Of a DNA stretch of 12,932 bases, positions 5,720-12,678 are shown in pieces; the stretch's first letter is position 1, and each line of letters starts with the position of its first letter. Below the pieces are notes generated by a model, which was not told where the DNA came from, did no database searches, and saw only the letters and a program-made list of their open reading frames with translations. The position numbers were made by a program, and so were the translations under genes. Source of the DNA: an uncultured Oscillospiraceae bacterium (GTDB lineage Bacteria > Bacillota > Clostridia > Oscillospirales > Acutalibacteraceae); NCBI GenBank assembly GCA_958451705.1, contig CAUDRD010000018.1, positions 1-12,932 of the forward strand, in the 5' to 3' direction.

Positions 5720-7045
5720 TCAATCAAGGAATCCCTTGTAGTGACGCATCATCATCTGAGATTCGAGCTGCTTTACAGTTTCAAGAGCAACACCGACAAG
5801 GATGATTATTGAAGTACCGCCGAGAGCGATATTCATGGGAGCGCCGGCAAGTTTTGTAACCTGTGAGAACACGATGGGGAACAATGCAACGACGCTGAGA
5901 AGAAGTGCGCCCATAAGGGTGATTCTTGAAAGAATTTTTGCAATATAGTTTGAAGTGGGCTGTCCGGGACGAATGCCGGGGATAGCACCGCTCTGCCTGC
6001 GGATATTGTTTGCCATTTCGATGGGATTGTACTGAATCTGCGCATAGAAATAAGCAAAGAAGATTATAAGCAGGAAGTAGATCAAACCATAGAACCAGTG
6101 CGTATTATCAAACAGATTGAAGAAATACTTGTTCCAGTTTGAATCCTCGGGAATTGAAATAAACATCTTAATTGTGGGCGGAAGTGAAAGAATTGAAGAT
6201 GCAAAGATGATGGGCATAACGCCTGACATATTGACCTTAATCGGAATATGTGTGCTCTGTCCGCCGTACATCTTGCGGCCCACAACTCTCTTTGCATACT
6301 GAACGGGAATTCTGCGCTCTGAGCCATCCATCCATACAATGTAAGCTATCATAAGGAGATAGATTACAAGTACGAGGGGAACAAGTGCGTAGTAAGCGCC
6401 GCCCTGCTGTTTGAAGTATCCCTCATAAAGCTGGATAAGCATTGAGGGGATTCTTGAAACGATACCTGCAAAGAGGATAAGTGAAATACCGTTGCCGATA
6501 CCCTGAGCATTGATCTGCTCACCAAGCCACATAATAAGGGCTGTACCGGCTGTGAGAACAAGCACAATTACGACCGCCTGGAAAACACCGAAGAAGCCGG
6601 TGTAAAGTGCGCCTGACTCGTCAACCATAAGATGGTTTGTGTTGCGAAGATAGAAGTAGTAAGCAACGCTCTGGATAAGTCCGAGAACAACAGCTACATA
6701 ACGTGTTATTGAAGCTATCTTCTTACGTCCTTCTTCGCCTTCCTTCTGAAGCTTTTCCAAAGCCGGAATAGCTACAGTAAGGAGCTGCATGATAATTGAA
6801 GAGTTGATGTACGGGGTAATTGACATTGCGAAAATCGTACCGTAGTTGAACGCTTCACCTGTCATCATGCTAAGGTAGGTCATAAAGTTCTGAGCTGTGG
6901 GATCAGTGATGATACCATTTGAGATATCAACGAAGGGAACCGGGATATTAGCACCAATTCTGAAAAGAAGAAGAATAAGTGCAGTGAAGAGAATCTTCTT
7001 TCTTATATCTGGGATTTTCCAAGCGTTAATAAATGTGCGAAACAC
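5720..7045 (-). CDS. secY: Protein translocase subunit SecY, GTG start
   Basis: SecY is the channel of the Sec translocon in the cytoplasmic membrane; with SecE and SecG it passes secretory proteins driven by SecA and hands membrane proteins sideways. The 441-residue protein has about ten hydrophobic segments, the first near 18-36. Conserved marks include MSITPYINSSIIMQLL (74-89), GIGNGISLILFAGI (182-195), VVGRKMYGGQSTHIPIKVN (254-272) and a C5-loop stretch PIEMANNIRRQSG (341-353). The start is GTG at 7045, with GAGG 9 bases upstream inside rplO; the next methionine is residue 55, well inside the conserved region. Only one base separates it from the rplO stop, implying translational coupling. 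Confidence 0.97.
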   Translation of the reverse strand: MFRTFINAWKIPDIRKKILFTALILLLFRIGANIPVPFVDISNGIITDPTAQNFMTYLSMMTGEAFNYGTIFAMSITPYINSSIIMQLLTVAIPALEKLQKEGEEGRKKIASITRYVAVVLGLIQSVAYYFYLRNTNHLMVDESGALYTGFFGVFQAVVIVLVLTAGTALIMWLGEQINAQGIGNGISLILFAGIVSRIPSMLIQLYEGYFKQQGGAYYALVPLVLVIYLLMIAYIVWMDGSERRIPVQYAKRVVGRKMYGGQSTHIPIKVNMSGVMPIIFASSILSLPPTIKMFISIPEDSNWNKYFFNLFDNTHWFYGLIYFLLIIFFAYFYAQIQYNPIEMANNIRRQSGAIPGIRPGQPTSNYIAKILSRITLMGALLLSVVALFPIVFSQVTKLAGAPMNIALGGTSIIILVGVALETVKQLESQMMMRHYKGFLD

Positions 7046-7046
7046 C

Positions 7047-7490
7047 TCAGATCACCTCGGCCTTTCCGCCGGCTGCCTCAATCTTCTCCTTTGCAGAGCT
7101 TGAGAAGGCGTTTGCCTGAACAGTAAGCTTCTTGGTGATTTCACCGTTACCCAAAACCTTTACTCCGTCAAGCTCGTTTTTAACAAGACCTGACTTTACA
7201 AGAGCTGCAACATCTACAACATCACCGTCGTTGAAACGCTGATCAAGTGCTGCAACGTTAACAATTGCAATTTCTTTTGCAAAGATATTGTTGAAGCCCC
7301 TCTTGGGGATTCTTCTCTGAAGGGGCATCTGGCCGCCTTCAAAGCCCGGACGCATTCCTCTGCCGGCACGGGCCTTCTGACCCTTGTGTCCTTTACCGGC
7401 GGTTTTACCCTGTCCGGAACCTGCACCTCTACCGATACGCTTGACATCCTTCTTGGAGCCCGCTGCCGGTGTAAGTTCGTGCAATTTCAT
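7047..7490 (-). CDS. rplO: 50S ribosomal protein L15
   Basis: L15 is a late-assembling large-subunit protein that reaches into 23S rRNA with a long glycine- and arginine-rich N-terminal extension. The 147-residue product starts MKLHELTPAAGS. It has the flexible basic region RIGRGAGSGQGKTAGKGHKG at 18-37, GQMPLQRRIPKRGF at 53-66, and the globular C-terminal half ending GGKAEVI. AAGGAGGTG lies upstream of the ATG. Its final codons double as the secY ribosome binding site. Confidence 0.98.
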   Translation of the reverse strand: MKLHELTPAAGSKKDVKRIGRGAGSGQGKTAGKGHKGQKARAGRGMRPGFEGGQMPLQRRIPKRGFNNIFAKEIAIVNVAALDQRFNDGDVVDVAALVKSGLVKNELDGVKVLGNGEITKKLTVQANAFSSSAKEKIEAAGGKAEVI

Positions 7491-7509
7491 TATACTCGCA
7501 CCTCCTTGC

Positions 7510-7689
7510 TTACGCTTCGGTTACCTCGATAAGGTGGTTAATTTTTCTTACCTTACCCAGTGTCTGGGGATTGTTGGGCTGTACCGCAACATCTCCTATT
7601 TTGTGAAGACCAAGTGCATGGGCGGTGGCAATCTGATCTTTTTTGCTTCCGATGAGGCTCTTAACGAGCTTTACCTGAATATCAGCCAT
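7510..7689 (-). CDS. rpmD: 50S ribosomal protein L30
   Basis: L30 is a small large-subunit protein that packs against 23S rRNA. The 59-residue product reads MADIQVKLVKSLIGSKKDQI at its start and contains the family pattern ALGLHKIGDVAVQPNNPQTL, then VRKINHLIEVTEA. The ATG at 7689 has AAGGAGG upstream, overlapping the rpsE stop (TAAGGAGG); the TAA stop is at 7510-7512. Its presence between rpsE and rplO is the standard order. Confidence 0.97.
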   Translation of the reverse strand: MADIQVKLVKSLIGSKKDQIATAHALGLHKIGDVAVQPNNPQTLGKVRKINHLIEVTEA

Positions 7690-7704
7690 TGTTATCCACC
7701 CTCC

Positions 7705-8205
7705 TTAACCTAAAATTTCCTTAGCTGACTTGCCGCGGATTGCAGCAACTTCGTCAGCAGAACGCAGCTTTGAAAGGCCGTCAATAGTGGCTCTTACAAC
7801 GTTGCAGGGGTTATTGGAACGAAGTGCCTTGGTACGGATATCTTTAATGCCGACTGTCTCAACAACCGCACGGACAGGGCCGCCGGCGATAACGCCGGTA
7901 CCGGGTGCCGCAGGCTTGAGAAGAACAACGCCAGCGCCGAATTTACCGATAATCTCGTGAGGAATTGTTGTACCCTTGAGAGAAACCTTAATAAGGTTCT
8001 TCTTGGCATCTTCGATTCCCTTGCGGATTGCATCCGGAACTTCGCCTGATTTACCAAGACCGAAGCCTACTGTGCCGTTTCCGTCTCCAACAACTACAAG
8101 TGCGGCGAACTTGAAAATTCTACCACCCTTAACTGTCTTGGAAACACGGTTTATAGTAACTACGCGCTCCTGAAGCTCAACAGCCGATGTGTCAATCTTA
8201 GCCAA
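7705..8205 (-). CDS. rpsE: 30S ribosomal protein S5, TTG start
   Basis: S5 sits at the mRNA entry side of the small subunit and contributes to decoding accuracy; its loop near residues 20-30 is where spectinomycin-resistance changes occur in other bacteria. The 166-residue protein has the N-terminal double-stranded-RNA-binding fold (VSKTVKGGRIFKFAALVVVG, 21-40) and the C-terminal domain with GGPVRAVVETVGIKDI (108-123). The start is TTG at 8205: GGAGG lies 7 bases upstream, the same frame is closed by the rplR stop five codons earlier, and the protein has no other methionine. The TTG start is therefore well supported. Confidence 0.97.
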   Translation of the reverse strand: MAKIDTSAVELQERVVTINRVSKTVKGGRIFKFAALVVVGDGNGTVGFGLGKSGEVPDAIRKGIEDAKKNLIKVSLKGTTIPHEIIGKFGAGVVLLKPAAPGTGVIAGGPVRAVVETVGIKDIRTKALRSNNPCNVVRATIDGLSKLRSADEVAAIRGKSAKEILG

Positions 8206-8220
8206 AAGTATTCCTCCTTC

Positions 8221-8580
8221 TTAGAACTTGAGGCCACCCTCACGGGCGCCTTCGGCCAACGCTTGTACACGGCCGTGATAGATGTAGCCGCCGCGGTCGA
8301 AAACAACGTTTGTTATCTCTTTAGCTGCGGCGCGCTCTGCGAGTAATTTGCCCACTTTGTGAGCAGCTGTTTTATTTCCGCCGTATTCCTTAAAATCCTT
8401 TTCAACAGTTGAAGCTGTTACAAGTGTTACGCCTGCAACGTCATCGATCAACTGTGCATAGATATGACAATTGGAGCGGAATACATTAAGGCGAGGACAC
8501 TCAGCTGTGCCTGAAATCTTGCCGCGGACTCTCTTGTGACGGGCAAGTCTTGCCTTATTGCTGTCTGGTCTGCTAACCAT
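8221..8580 (-). CDS. rplR: 50S ribosomal protein L18
   Basis: L18 binds 5S rRNA together with L5 and helps form the central protuberance of the large subunit. The 119 residues start MVSRPDSNKARLARHKRVR, with the conserved GTAECPRLNVFRSNCHIYAQ near 24-43, and end with the family motif VVFDRGGYIYHGRVQALAEGAREGGLKF. AAGGAG lies about 9 bases before the ATG. It follows rplF and precedes rpsE by 15 bases. Confidence 0.98.
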   Translation of the reverse strand: MVSRPDSNKARLARHKRVRGKISGTAECPRLNVFRSNCHIYAQLIDDVAGVTLVTASTVEKDFKEYGGNKTAAHKVGKLLAERAAAKEITNVVFDRGGYIYHGRVQALAEGAREGGLKF

Positions 8581-8604
8581 TTATTTTCACTCCTTCGATT
8601 AAGA

Positions 8605-9150
8605 TTACTTGCCGCCCTTACCGGCTTTACCTTCCTTGCGGCGGATATACTCGTCAACGTACTTGATGCCTTTGCCCTTATAAGGCTCGGGGGGACGCTT
8701 CTCGCGAATCTCTGCCGCTACCTGACCAACGAGCTGCTTATCTGCTCCTGAAACGATGATCTTGTTGGGGGCGGGTGTCTCAATCTTGATTCCCTCTACC
8801 TCAGGATAGATAACCTGATGGGAGTAACCGATGTTCATGACCAGATCTTTACCCTGCATAGCTACACGGTAACCTACACCGTTAACCTCAAGCTCCTTTT
8901 TGAAGCCTGTGTGTACACCCTCTACCATGTTGGCGATAAGTGTACGTGTAAGACCGTGAAGTGAGCGGTTTTCGCTCTCGTCATTGGGACGGGTGACAAT
9001 AACTTCGCCGTTGTCAACCGCAACACTCATATTTTTGTGCACTGTTCTGGTAAGTGTGCCGAGAGGGCCTTTTACGGTAACAGTGCTTCCGTCAAGCGCT
9101 ACTTCAACGCCTGCGGGAATGACGATTGGCTTTCTGCCTATACGTGACAT
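8605..9150 (-). CDS. rplF: 50S ribosomal protein L6
   Basis: L6 has two similar domains and lies near the GTPase-associated region of the large subunit, where it touches the sarcin-ricin loop. The 181-residue product begins MSRIGRKPIVIPAGVEV and carries the family signature EKRPPEPYKGKGIKY at 150-164, followed by a lysine- and glycine-rich tail. AGGAGG precedes the ATG by 9 bases. Its length and order, after rpsH and before rplR, are typical. Confidence 0.98.
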   Translation of the reverse strand: MSRIGRKPIVIPAGVEVALDGSTVTVKGPLGTLTRTVHKNMSVAVDNGEVIVTRPNDESENRSLHGLTRTLIANMVEGVHTGFKKELEVNGVGYRVAMQGKDLVMNIGYSHQVIYPEVEGIKIETPAPNKIIVSGADKQLVGQVAAEIREKRPPEPYKGKGIKYVDEYIRRKEGKAGKGGK

Positions 9151-9165
9151 TCTCTGTACCTCCTC

Positions 9166-9564
9166 TTACCATACGAATGCAAGGACTTCGCCGCCAACGT
9201 TGGCTTTGCGTGCATCCTTATCAGTCATAATGCCTTTTGATGTGGAGAGGATTGCGATTCCGAGGCCCTTCATGACCTTGGGCATATCCTCACAGTTTGT
9301 ATAAATACGAAGACCGGGCTTTGAAACACGGCGAAGTCCTGTAAGAACCTGTGCCTTGTTGGGACCGTATTTAAGAGTAATACGGATTACGCCCTGCTTT
9401 CCGTCGTCGATGACCTGAAAGCTCTTTACATAGCCCTCATCAACAAGAATCTGAGCAATTGCCTTCTTCATGTTGGATGCGGGAACGTCCACCGAGTCAT
9501 GCTTTGCCGAGTTCGCATTGCGGATTCTCGTAAGCATATCGGCGATAGAATCGGTTATTTGCAT
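9166..9564 (-). CDS. rpsH: 30S ribosomal protein S8
   Basis: S8 is a primary binder of 16S rRNA helix 21 in the central domain; in E. coli it also represses the spc operon by binding mRNA near rplE. The 132 residues start MQITDSIADMLTRIRNA and include the C-terminal signature STSKGIMTDKDAR at 107-119. AAAGGAGG lies upstream of the ATG. I could not identify a convincing S8 mimic site in the rplE region by eye. Confidence 0.98.
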   Translation of the reverse strand: MQITDSIADMLTRIRNANSAKHDSVDVPASNMKKAIAQILVDEGYVKSFQVIDDGKQGVIRITLKYGPNKAQVLTGLRRVSKPGLRIYTNCEDMPKVMKGLGIAILSTSKGIMTDKDARKANVGGEVLAFVW

Positions 9565-9594
9565 GCCGTCAACCTCCTTTGCAATTGCTCGAAA

Positions 9595-9780
9595 TTACCA
9601 GCTGGCCTTCTTAACTCCGGGGATCTGTCCTGCATGTGCAAGCTCCCTGAAGCAGATACGGCAAACTCCGTACTTACGAAGATAAGCATGGGGTCTACCA
9701 CAGATTTTACATCTGTTGTATGCCCTTGTGGAATACTTAGCAGGTCTTGCCTGCTTTACTTTCATTGATTTCTTAGCCAC
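9595..9780 (-). CDS. rpsZ: 30S ribosomal protein S14, type Z, GTG start
   Basis: S14 lies in the head of the small subunit beside S3 and S10. The 61-residue length and the four cysteines C24, C27, C40 and C43 define the short zinc-binding type Z, also called rpsN. The core YNRCKICGRPHAYLRKYG and tail GQIPGVKKASW are near-invariant in Firmicutes. The start is GTG at 9780 with GGAGG 7 bases upstream, giving MAKKSM and the exact family length. The rplE stop TAA forms the beginning of the ribosome binding site TAAGGAGG. Confidence 0.97.
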   Translation of the reverse strand: MAKKSMKVKQARPAKYSTRAYNRCKICGRPHAYLRKYGVCRICFRELAHAGQIPGVKKASW

Positions 9781-9792
9781 AACTGCTCCTCC

Positions 9793-10332
9793 TTACTTCG
9801 AGAACGGAGCGCCCATAAGTGTGAGCAGCTCACGAGCTTCTTCGTCTGTGTTCGCTGTTGTAACAAAGCAGATGTCCATACCGCGAACTTTATCTATCTT
9901 ATCGTATTCGATTTCAGGGAAAATAAGCTGCTCTTTAACGCCCATGGAGTAGTTTCCGCGTCCGTCGAAAGAGTTGGGGTTAATTCCTCTGAAGTCTCTA
10001 ACTCTGGGCAGTGCAAGATTGAAGAATCTGTCGATGAATTCATACATTCTTGCGCCGCGCAGTGTAACCTTTGCACCGATTGTCATGCCCTCACGGAGCT
10101 TGAAGTTAGCAACTGACTTCTTAGCCTTGCAGACTGTGGCCTTCTGACCTGTGATCTGAGCGAGGTCGCTCATAACAGAATCAATAACCTTAGCGTTGTC
10201 ACGGGCTTCGCCGCAAGCTACGTTGATTACTACCTTGTCAAGCTTCGGGATTTGCATGACACTTTTGTAGCCGAACTTTTTCATCAGTGCAGGTGCAACC
10301 TCTTTAACATAGGTTTCCTGTAACCTTGCCAT
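9793..10332 (-). CDS. rplE: 50S ribosomal protein L5
   Basis: L5 binds 5S rRNA and the P-site tRNA elbow in the central protuberance and bridges to S13. Two in-frame ATGs lie six bases apart (10338 and 10332). GGAGG at 10342-10346 is only 3 bases from the first but 9 from the second, so I chose 10332, which gives MARLQETYVKEVAPALMKKF and 179 residues, the usual length. Conserved segments include KKSVANFKLREG and FDGRGNYSMGVKEQ. It follows rplX closely. Confidence 0.97.
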   Translation of the reverse strand: MARLQETYVKEVAPALMKKFGYKSVMQIPKLDKVVINVACGEARDNAKVIDSVMSDLAQITGQKATVCKAKKSVANFKLREGMTIGAKVTLRGARMYEFIDRFFNLALPRVRDFRGINPNSFDGRGNYSMGVKEQLIFPEIEYDKIDKVRGMDICFVTTANTDEEARELLTLMGAPFSK

Positions 10333-10351
10333 TGTCATGTTCCTCCCTTAA

Positions 10352-10672
10352 TTAAAATGTTGCTTTGCAATCGGAATGTTTGCAAACACGAACCTTTTTG
10401 CCGTCCTTAACGGTATAGCCTACTCTTGTAGCCTTGCCGCACTTGGGGCAAACAGGAAGCACCTTGCAGGCATAGAGAGCACTTTCAGCCTTGATAAGGC
10501 CGCCGGGCTCACCCATCTTGCGGGGCTTGACGTGTTTTGTAACGTTCATAACGCCTTCTACGATAACCTTGCCTTCGGAGGGGCTTACCTGCATAACCTT
10601 GCCTGTCTTGCCCTTATCCTTACCGCTGATTACCATTACGACGTCACCAGTTTTAACATGAAGTTTGTTCAT
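10352..10672 (-). CDS. rplX: 50S ribosomal protein L24
   Basis: L24 is one of the assembly-initiating proteins of the large subunit and lies at the polypeptide exit. The 106-residue product has a KOW domain at about 6-35 (TGDVVMVISGKDKGKTGKV), NVTKHVKPRKMGEPGG in the middle, and a C-terminal cysteine cluster C75, C78, C97 and C102 that looks like a zinc ribbon. The last pair is spaced CxxxxC (CKHSDC) instead of the more familiar CxxC. A GGAGG site lies 9 bases before the ATG. Confidence 0.97.
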   Translation of the reverse strand: MNKLHVKTGDVVMVISGKDKGKTGKVMQVSPSEGKVIVEGVMNVTKHVKPRKMGEPGGLIKAESALYACKVLPVCPKCGKATRVGYTVKDGKKVRVCKHSDCKATF

Positions 10673-10689
10673 TATCCTACACCTCCCGA

Positions 10690-11058
10690 TTAAAGCACTT
10701 CAGGAGCCAGAGAGAGTATCTTGAGATAGCTCTTCTCACGAAGCTCTCTTGCTACCGGTCCAAAAATACGGGTGCCTCTGGGATTTTTATCATCCTTTAT
10801 GATAACGGCTGCATTCTCGTCGAAGCGAATATATGTGCCGTCCTCACGGCGAACGCCGCTTGCAGTACGAACTACGACTGCTTTTACAACGTCGCCTTTT
10901 TTAACAACGCCGCCGGGTGCTGCTTTTTTAACAGAAGCAACGATGACGTCGCCGATATTGGCATACCTCCTGCCGGAACCGCCAAGCACACGGATACACA
11001 TGATTTCCTTTGCGCCTGTGTTGTCGGCAACCTTGAGGTAACTCTGCTGCTGTATCAC
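10690..11058 (-). CDS. rplN: 50S ribosomal protein L14, GTG start
   Basis: L14 lies at the subunit interface, where it contacts 16S rRNA in a bridge and is the binding site of the silencing factor RsfS. The 122-residue product begins MIQQQSYLKVADNTGAKEIM and ends ILSLAPEVL, both as expected. The start is GTG at 11058 with GGAGG 8 bases upstream; the next methionine, residue 20, is inside the conserved region. By E. coli convention this is the first gene of the spc cluster, but it follows rpsQ by only 30 bases with no clear promoter. Confidence 0.98.
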   Translation of the reverse strand: MIQQQSYLKVADNTGAKEIMCIRVLGGSGRRYANIGDVIVASVKKAAPGGVVKKGDVVKAVVVRTASGVRREDGTYIRFDENAAVIIKDDKNPRGTRIFGPVARELREKSYLKILSLAPEVL

Positions 11059-11088
11059 AGTGTTTTCCTCCTTGCGCTTACGCCAAAA

Positions 11089-11346
11089 TTATTTGGCTTT
11101 CTCTATGATTTCCGCTACACGCCATCTCTTATCCTTTGACATGGGACGTGTTTCCATAACGAGAACTCTGTCGCCGATTCTGCACTCATTGTTTTCGTCA
11201 TGTGCTTTAAGCTTAACGGTACGATTGATGATTTTTTTGTAAAGCGGATGCTTTACCCTGTCTTTAACAGAGACAACAACGGTTTTATCCATCTTGTCGC
11301 TGGTAACAATGCCTACCTGAGTTTTTCTGAGGTTTCTTTCGCTCAT
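11089..11346 (-). CDS. rpsQ: 30S ribosomal protein S17
   Basis: S17 is an OB-fold protein that binds the 5' domain of 16S rRNA early in small-subunit assembly. The 85 residues start MSERNLRKTQVGIVTSDKMD and contain the family core KTVVVSVKDRVKHPLYKK and GDRVLVMETRPMSKDKRWRV. GGGAGG lies about 9 bases upstream of the ATG, shortly after the rpmC stop. It is the last gene of the S10 cluster. Confidence 0.98.
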   Translation of the reverse strand: MSERNLRKTQVGIVTSDKMDKTVVVSVKDRVKHPLYKKIINRTVKLKAHDENNECRIGDRVLVMETRPMSKDKRWRVAEIIEKAK

Positions 11347-11365
11347 TGCTTAAGCCTCCCTTCCC

Positions 11366-11566
11366 TTACGCCTTAGCGCCGATCTCGGCTTCGCGCTGTA
11401 CTGTCTTAATACGTGCGATGTCCTTCTTTACGGCACTTATACGCATTGGGTTATCGAGCTGGTTTATGGCTTGCTGGAAGCGCAGATTAAAAAGCTCGTC
11501 CTTCAACTCAAGGAGCTTGGCGTCAAGCTCTGCGGCGGACAGTTTTCTGATTTCACTGGCTTTCAT
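11366..11566 (-). CDS. rpmC: 50S ribosomal protein L29
   Basis: L29 is a two-helix protein near the polypeptide exit, next to L23, where signal recognition particle and trigger factor dock. The 66 residues are predicted to be almost wholly helical and include the conserved LKDELFNLRFQQAINQLDNP (21-40). The ATG overlaps the rplP stop as TAATG, and only a weak GGTGGTGAG lies upstream, so its translation probably depends on ribosomes finishing rplP; that is inferred. Confidence 0.97.
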   Translation of the reverse strand: MKASEIRKLSAAELDAKLLELKDELFNLRFQQAINQLDNPMRISAVKKDIARIKTVQREAEIGAKA

Positions 11567-11568
11567 TA
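11564..11568 (-). other. TAATG stop-start overlap, rplP/rpmC
   Basis: The rplP stop TAA and the rpmC start ATG share one base. Unlike other junctions here, the upstream ribosome binding site is poor (GGTGGTGAG), so re-initiation by ribosomes ending rplP is the likely route to L29; that is inference. Confidence 0.85.
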
Positions 11569-11991
11569 CTGCTCACCACCCGTTTCTTCCTTAGTTACAA
11601 ATTTGCACTTAATCGGCAATTTGTTAGCCGCAAGACGCATAGCCTCGCGGGCAAGAGCCTCGTCAACACCGGCGATTTCAAACATTACTCTGCCGGGCTT
11701 AACAACGGCTACCCAATATTCGGGAGATCCTTTACCGGAACCCATTCGTGTTTCTGCAGGCTTCTCAGTGATCGGCTTGTCGGGGAAGATTTTGATCCAA
11801 ACCTTACCGCCACGCTTAATGTAACGTGTCATAGCGATACGAGCTGCCTCAATCTGGTTTGAAGTGATCCATGCGGGCTCAAGAGCTACAAGTCCGAAAT
11901 CACCGTAATTTACTTTTGTTCCGCGTGTTGCAGCGCCGGTAAGACGGCCTCTCTGCACTCTGCGGTGTTTAACACGCTTCGGCAATAACAT
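11566..11991 (-). CDS. rplP: 50S ribosomal protein L16
   Basis: L16 is needed for a functional peptidyl-transferase centre and A-site tRNA placement. The 141-residue product begins MLLPKRVKHRRVQRGR and carries the conserved loop R82-MGSGKGSPEYWVAVVKPGR; R82 corresponds to the arginine that is hydroxylated in E. coli (R81), though no modifying enzyme is seen here. The ATG overlaps the rpsC stop as TAATG, and AAGGAGGAG lies inside the 3' end of rpsC. Confidence 0.98.
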   Translation of the reverse strand: MLLPKRVKHRRVQRGRLTGAATRGTKVNYGDFGLVALEPAWITSNQIEAARIAMTRYIKRGGKVWIKIFPDKPITEKPAETRMGSGKGSPEYWVAVVKPGRVMFEIAGVDEALAREAMRLAANKLPIKCKFVTKEETGGEQ

Positions 11992-11993
11992 TA
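11989..11993 (-). other. TAATG stop-start overlap, rpsC/rplP
   Basis: The rpsC stop TAA and the rplP start ATG share one base. The rplP ribosome binding site AAGGAGGAG lies inside the last codons of rpsC. This arrangement is typical of translational coupling, which would keep S3 and L16 synthesis in step. Confidence 0.9.
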
Positions 11994-12659
11994 TTTAGCT
12001 CCTCCTTCCCTGCGGGATGCCTTACGGCTGTCACGGAGAACCTCGCCTCTGTAAAGCCAAACCTTAACGCCGATACGGCCGTAGGTTGTCTTAGCCTCTG
12101 CAAAGCCGTAGTCGATGTCGGCTCTGATTGTCTGAAGCGGAATTGTTCCCTCATGGTAAGTTTCTGTTCTTGCGATTTCTGCACCGCCGAGACGGCCGGA
12201 AACCTGAGTTTTAATACCTCTTGCACCAAGCTTCATTGCGCGTCCGATAGACTGCTTAAGGGCACGGCGGAAAGAAACACGTCTTTCAAGCTGTGCTGCA
12301 ATGTTCTCAGCTACAAGCTGTGCATTAAGGTCGGGCTGCTTAACTTCAACGATGTTAAGAGCAACCTCTTTGCCGAGCATCTTTTCACAAGTTGCCTTGA
12401 GCTTATCGATCTCAGCACCGCCGCGGCCGATTACCATGCCGGGCTTTGCACAGAAGATGTTGATGCGTACGCGCTTTGCGTCACGCTCAATCTCAATTTT
12501 AGGAACACCGGCAGGCGCCAATGTTTTAAGGAGGAACTCACGGAGGTTATAGTCCTCAACGAGGGTATCGCCAAAGGTTTCAGCCTTTGAATACCAGCGA
12601 GATTCCCAATCCTTAATAACGCCGATTCTTAAACCGGTGGGATTAATTTTCTGGCCCAT
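11991..12659 (-). CDS. rpsC: 30S ribosomal protein S3
   Basis: S3 forms part of the mRNA entry tunnel in the small-subunit head. The 222 residues start MGQKINPTGLRIG. A type II KH domain spans about 38-106, with its GRGG loop at 78-81, and the C-terminal domain follows (SGRLGGAEIARTE, 154-166). R131, R132 and K135 match the residues implicated in mRNA helicase activity in E. coli. AGGAGG precedes the ATG by about 8 bases. Confidence 0.98.
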   Translation of the reverse strand: MGQKINPTGLRIGVIKDWESRWYSKAETFGDTLVEDYNLREFLLKTLAPAGVPKIEIERDAKRVRINIFCAKPGMVIGRGGAEIDKLKATCEKMLGKEVALNIVEVKQPDLNAQLVAENIAAQLERRVSFRRALKQSIGRAMKLGARGIKTQVSGRLGGAEIARTETYHEGTIPLQTIRADIDYGFAEAKTTYGRIGVKVWLYRGEVLRDSRKASRREGGAK

Positions 12660-12678
12660 TATTTAACCTCCTCTTCGC

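Noticed and set aside
5695..5727. TTG start of adk at 5727
   Set aside because: It overlaps the end of secY and adds 11 residues before the conserved MKLILLGAPGAGKGT; the ATG at 4 to 10 bases after AAGGAGA is much better.
12153..12590. 145-codon open frame on the plus strand
   Set aside because: It lies fully antisense to rpsC, has no ribosome binding site of note and a cysteine- and leucine-rich composition typical of a shadow frame.
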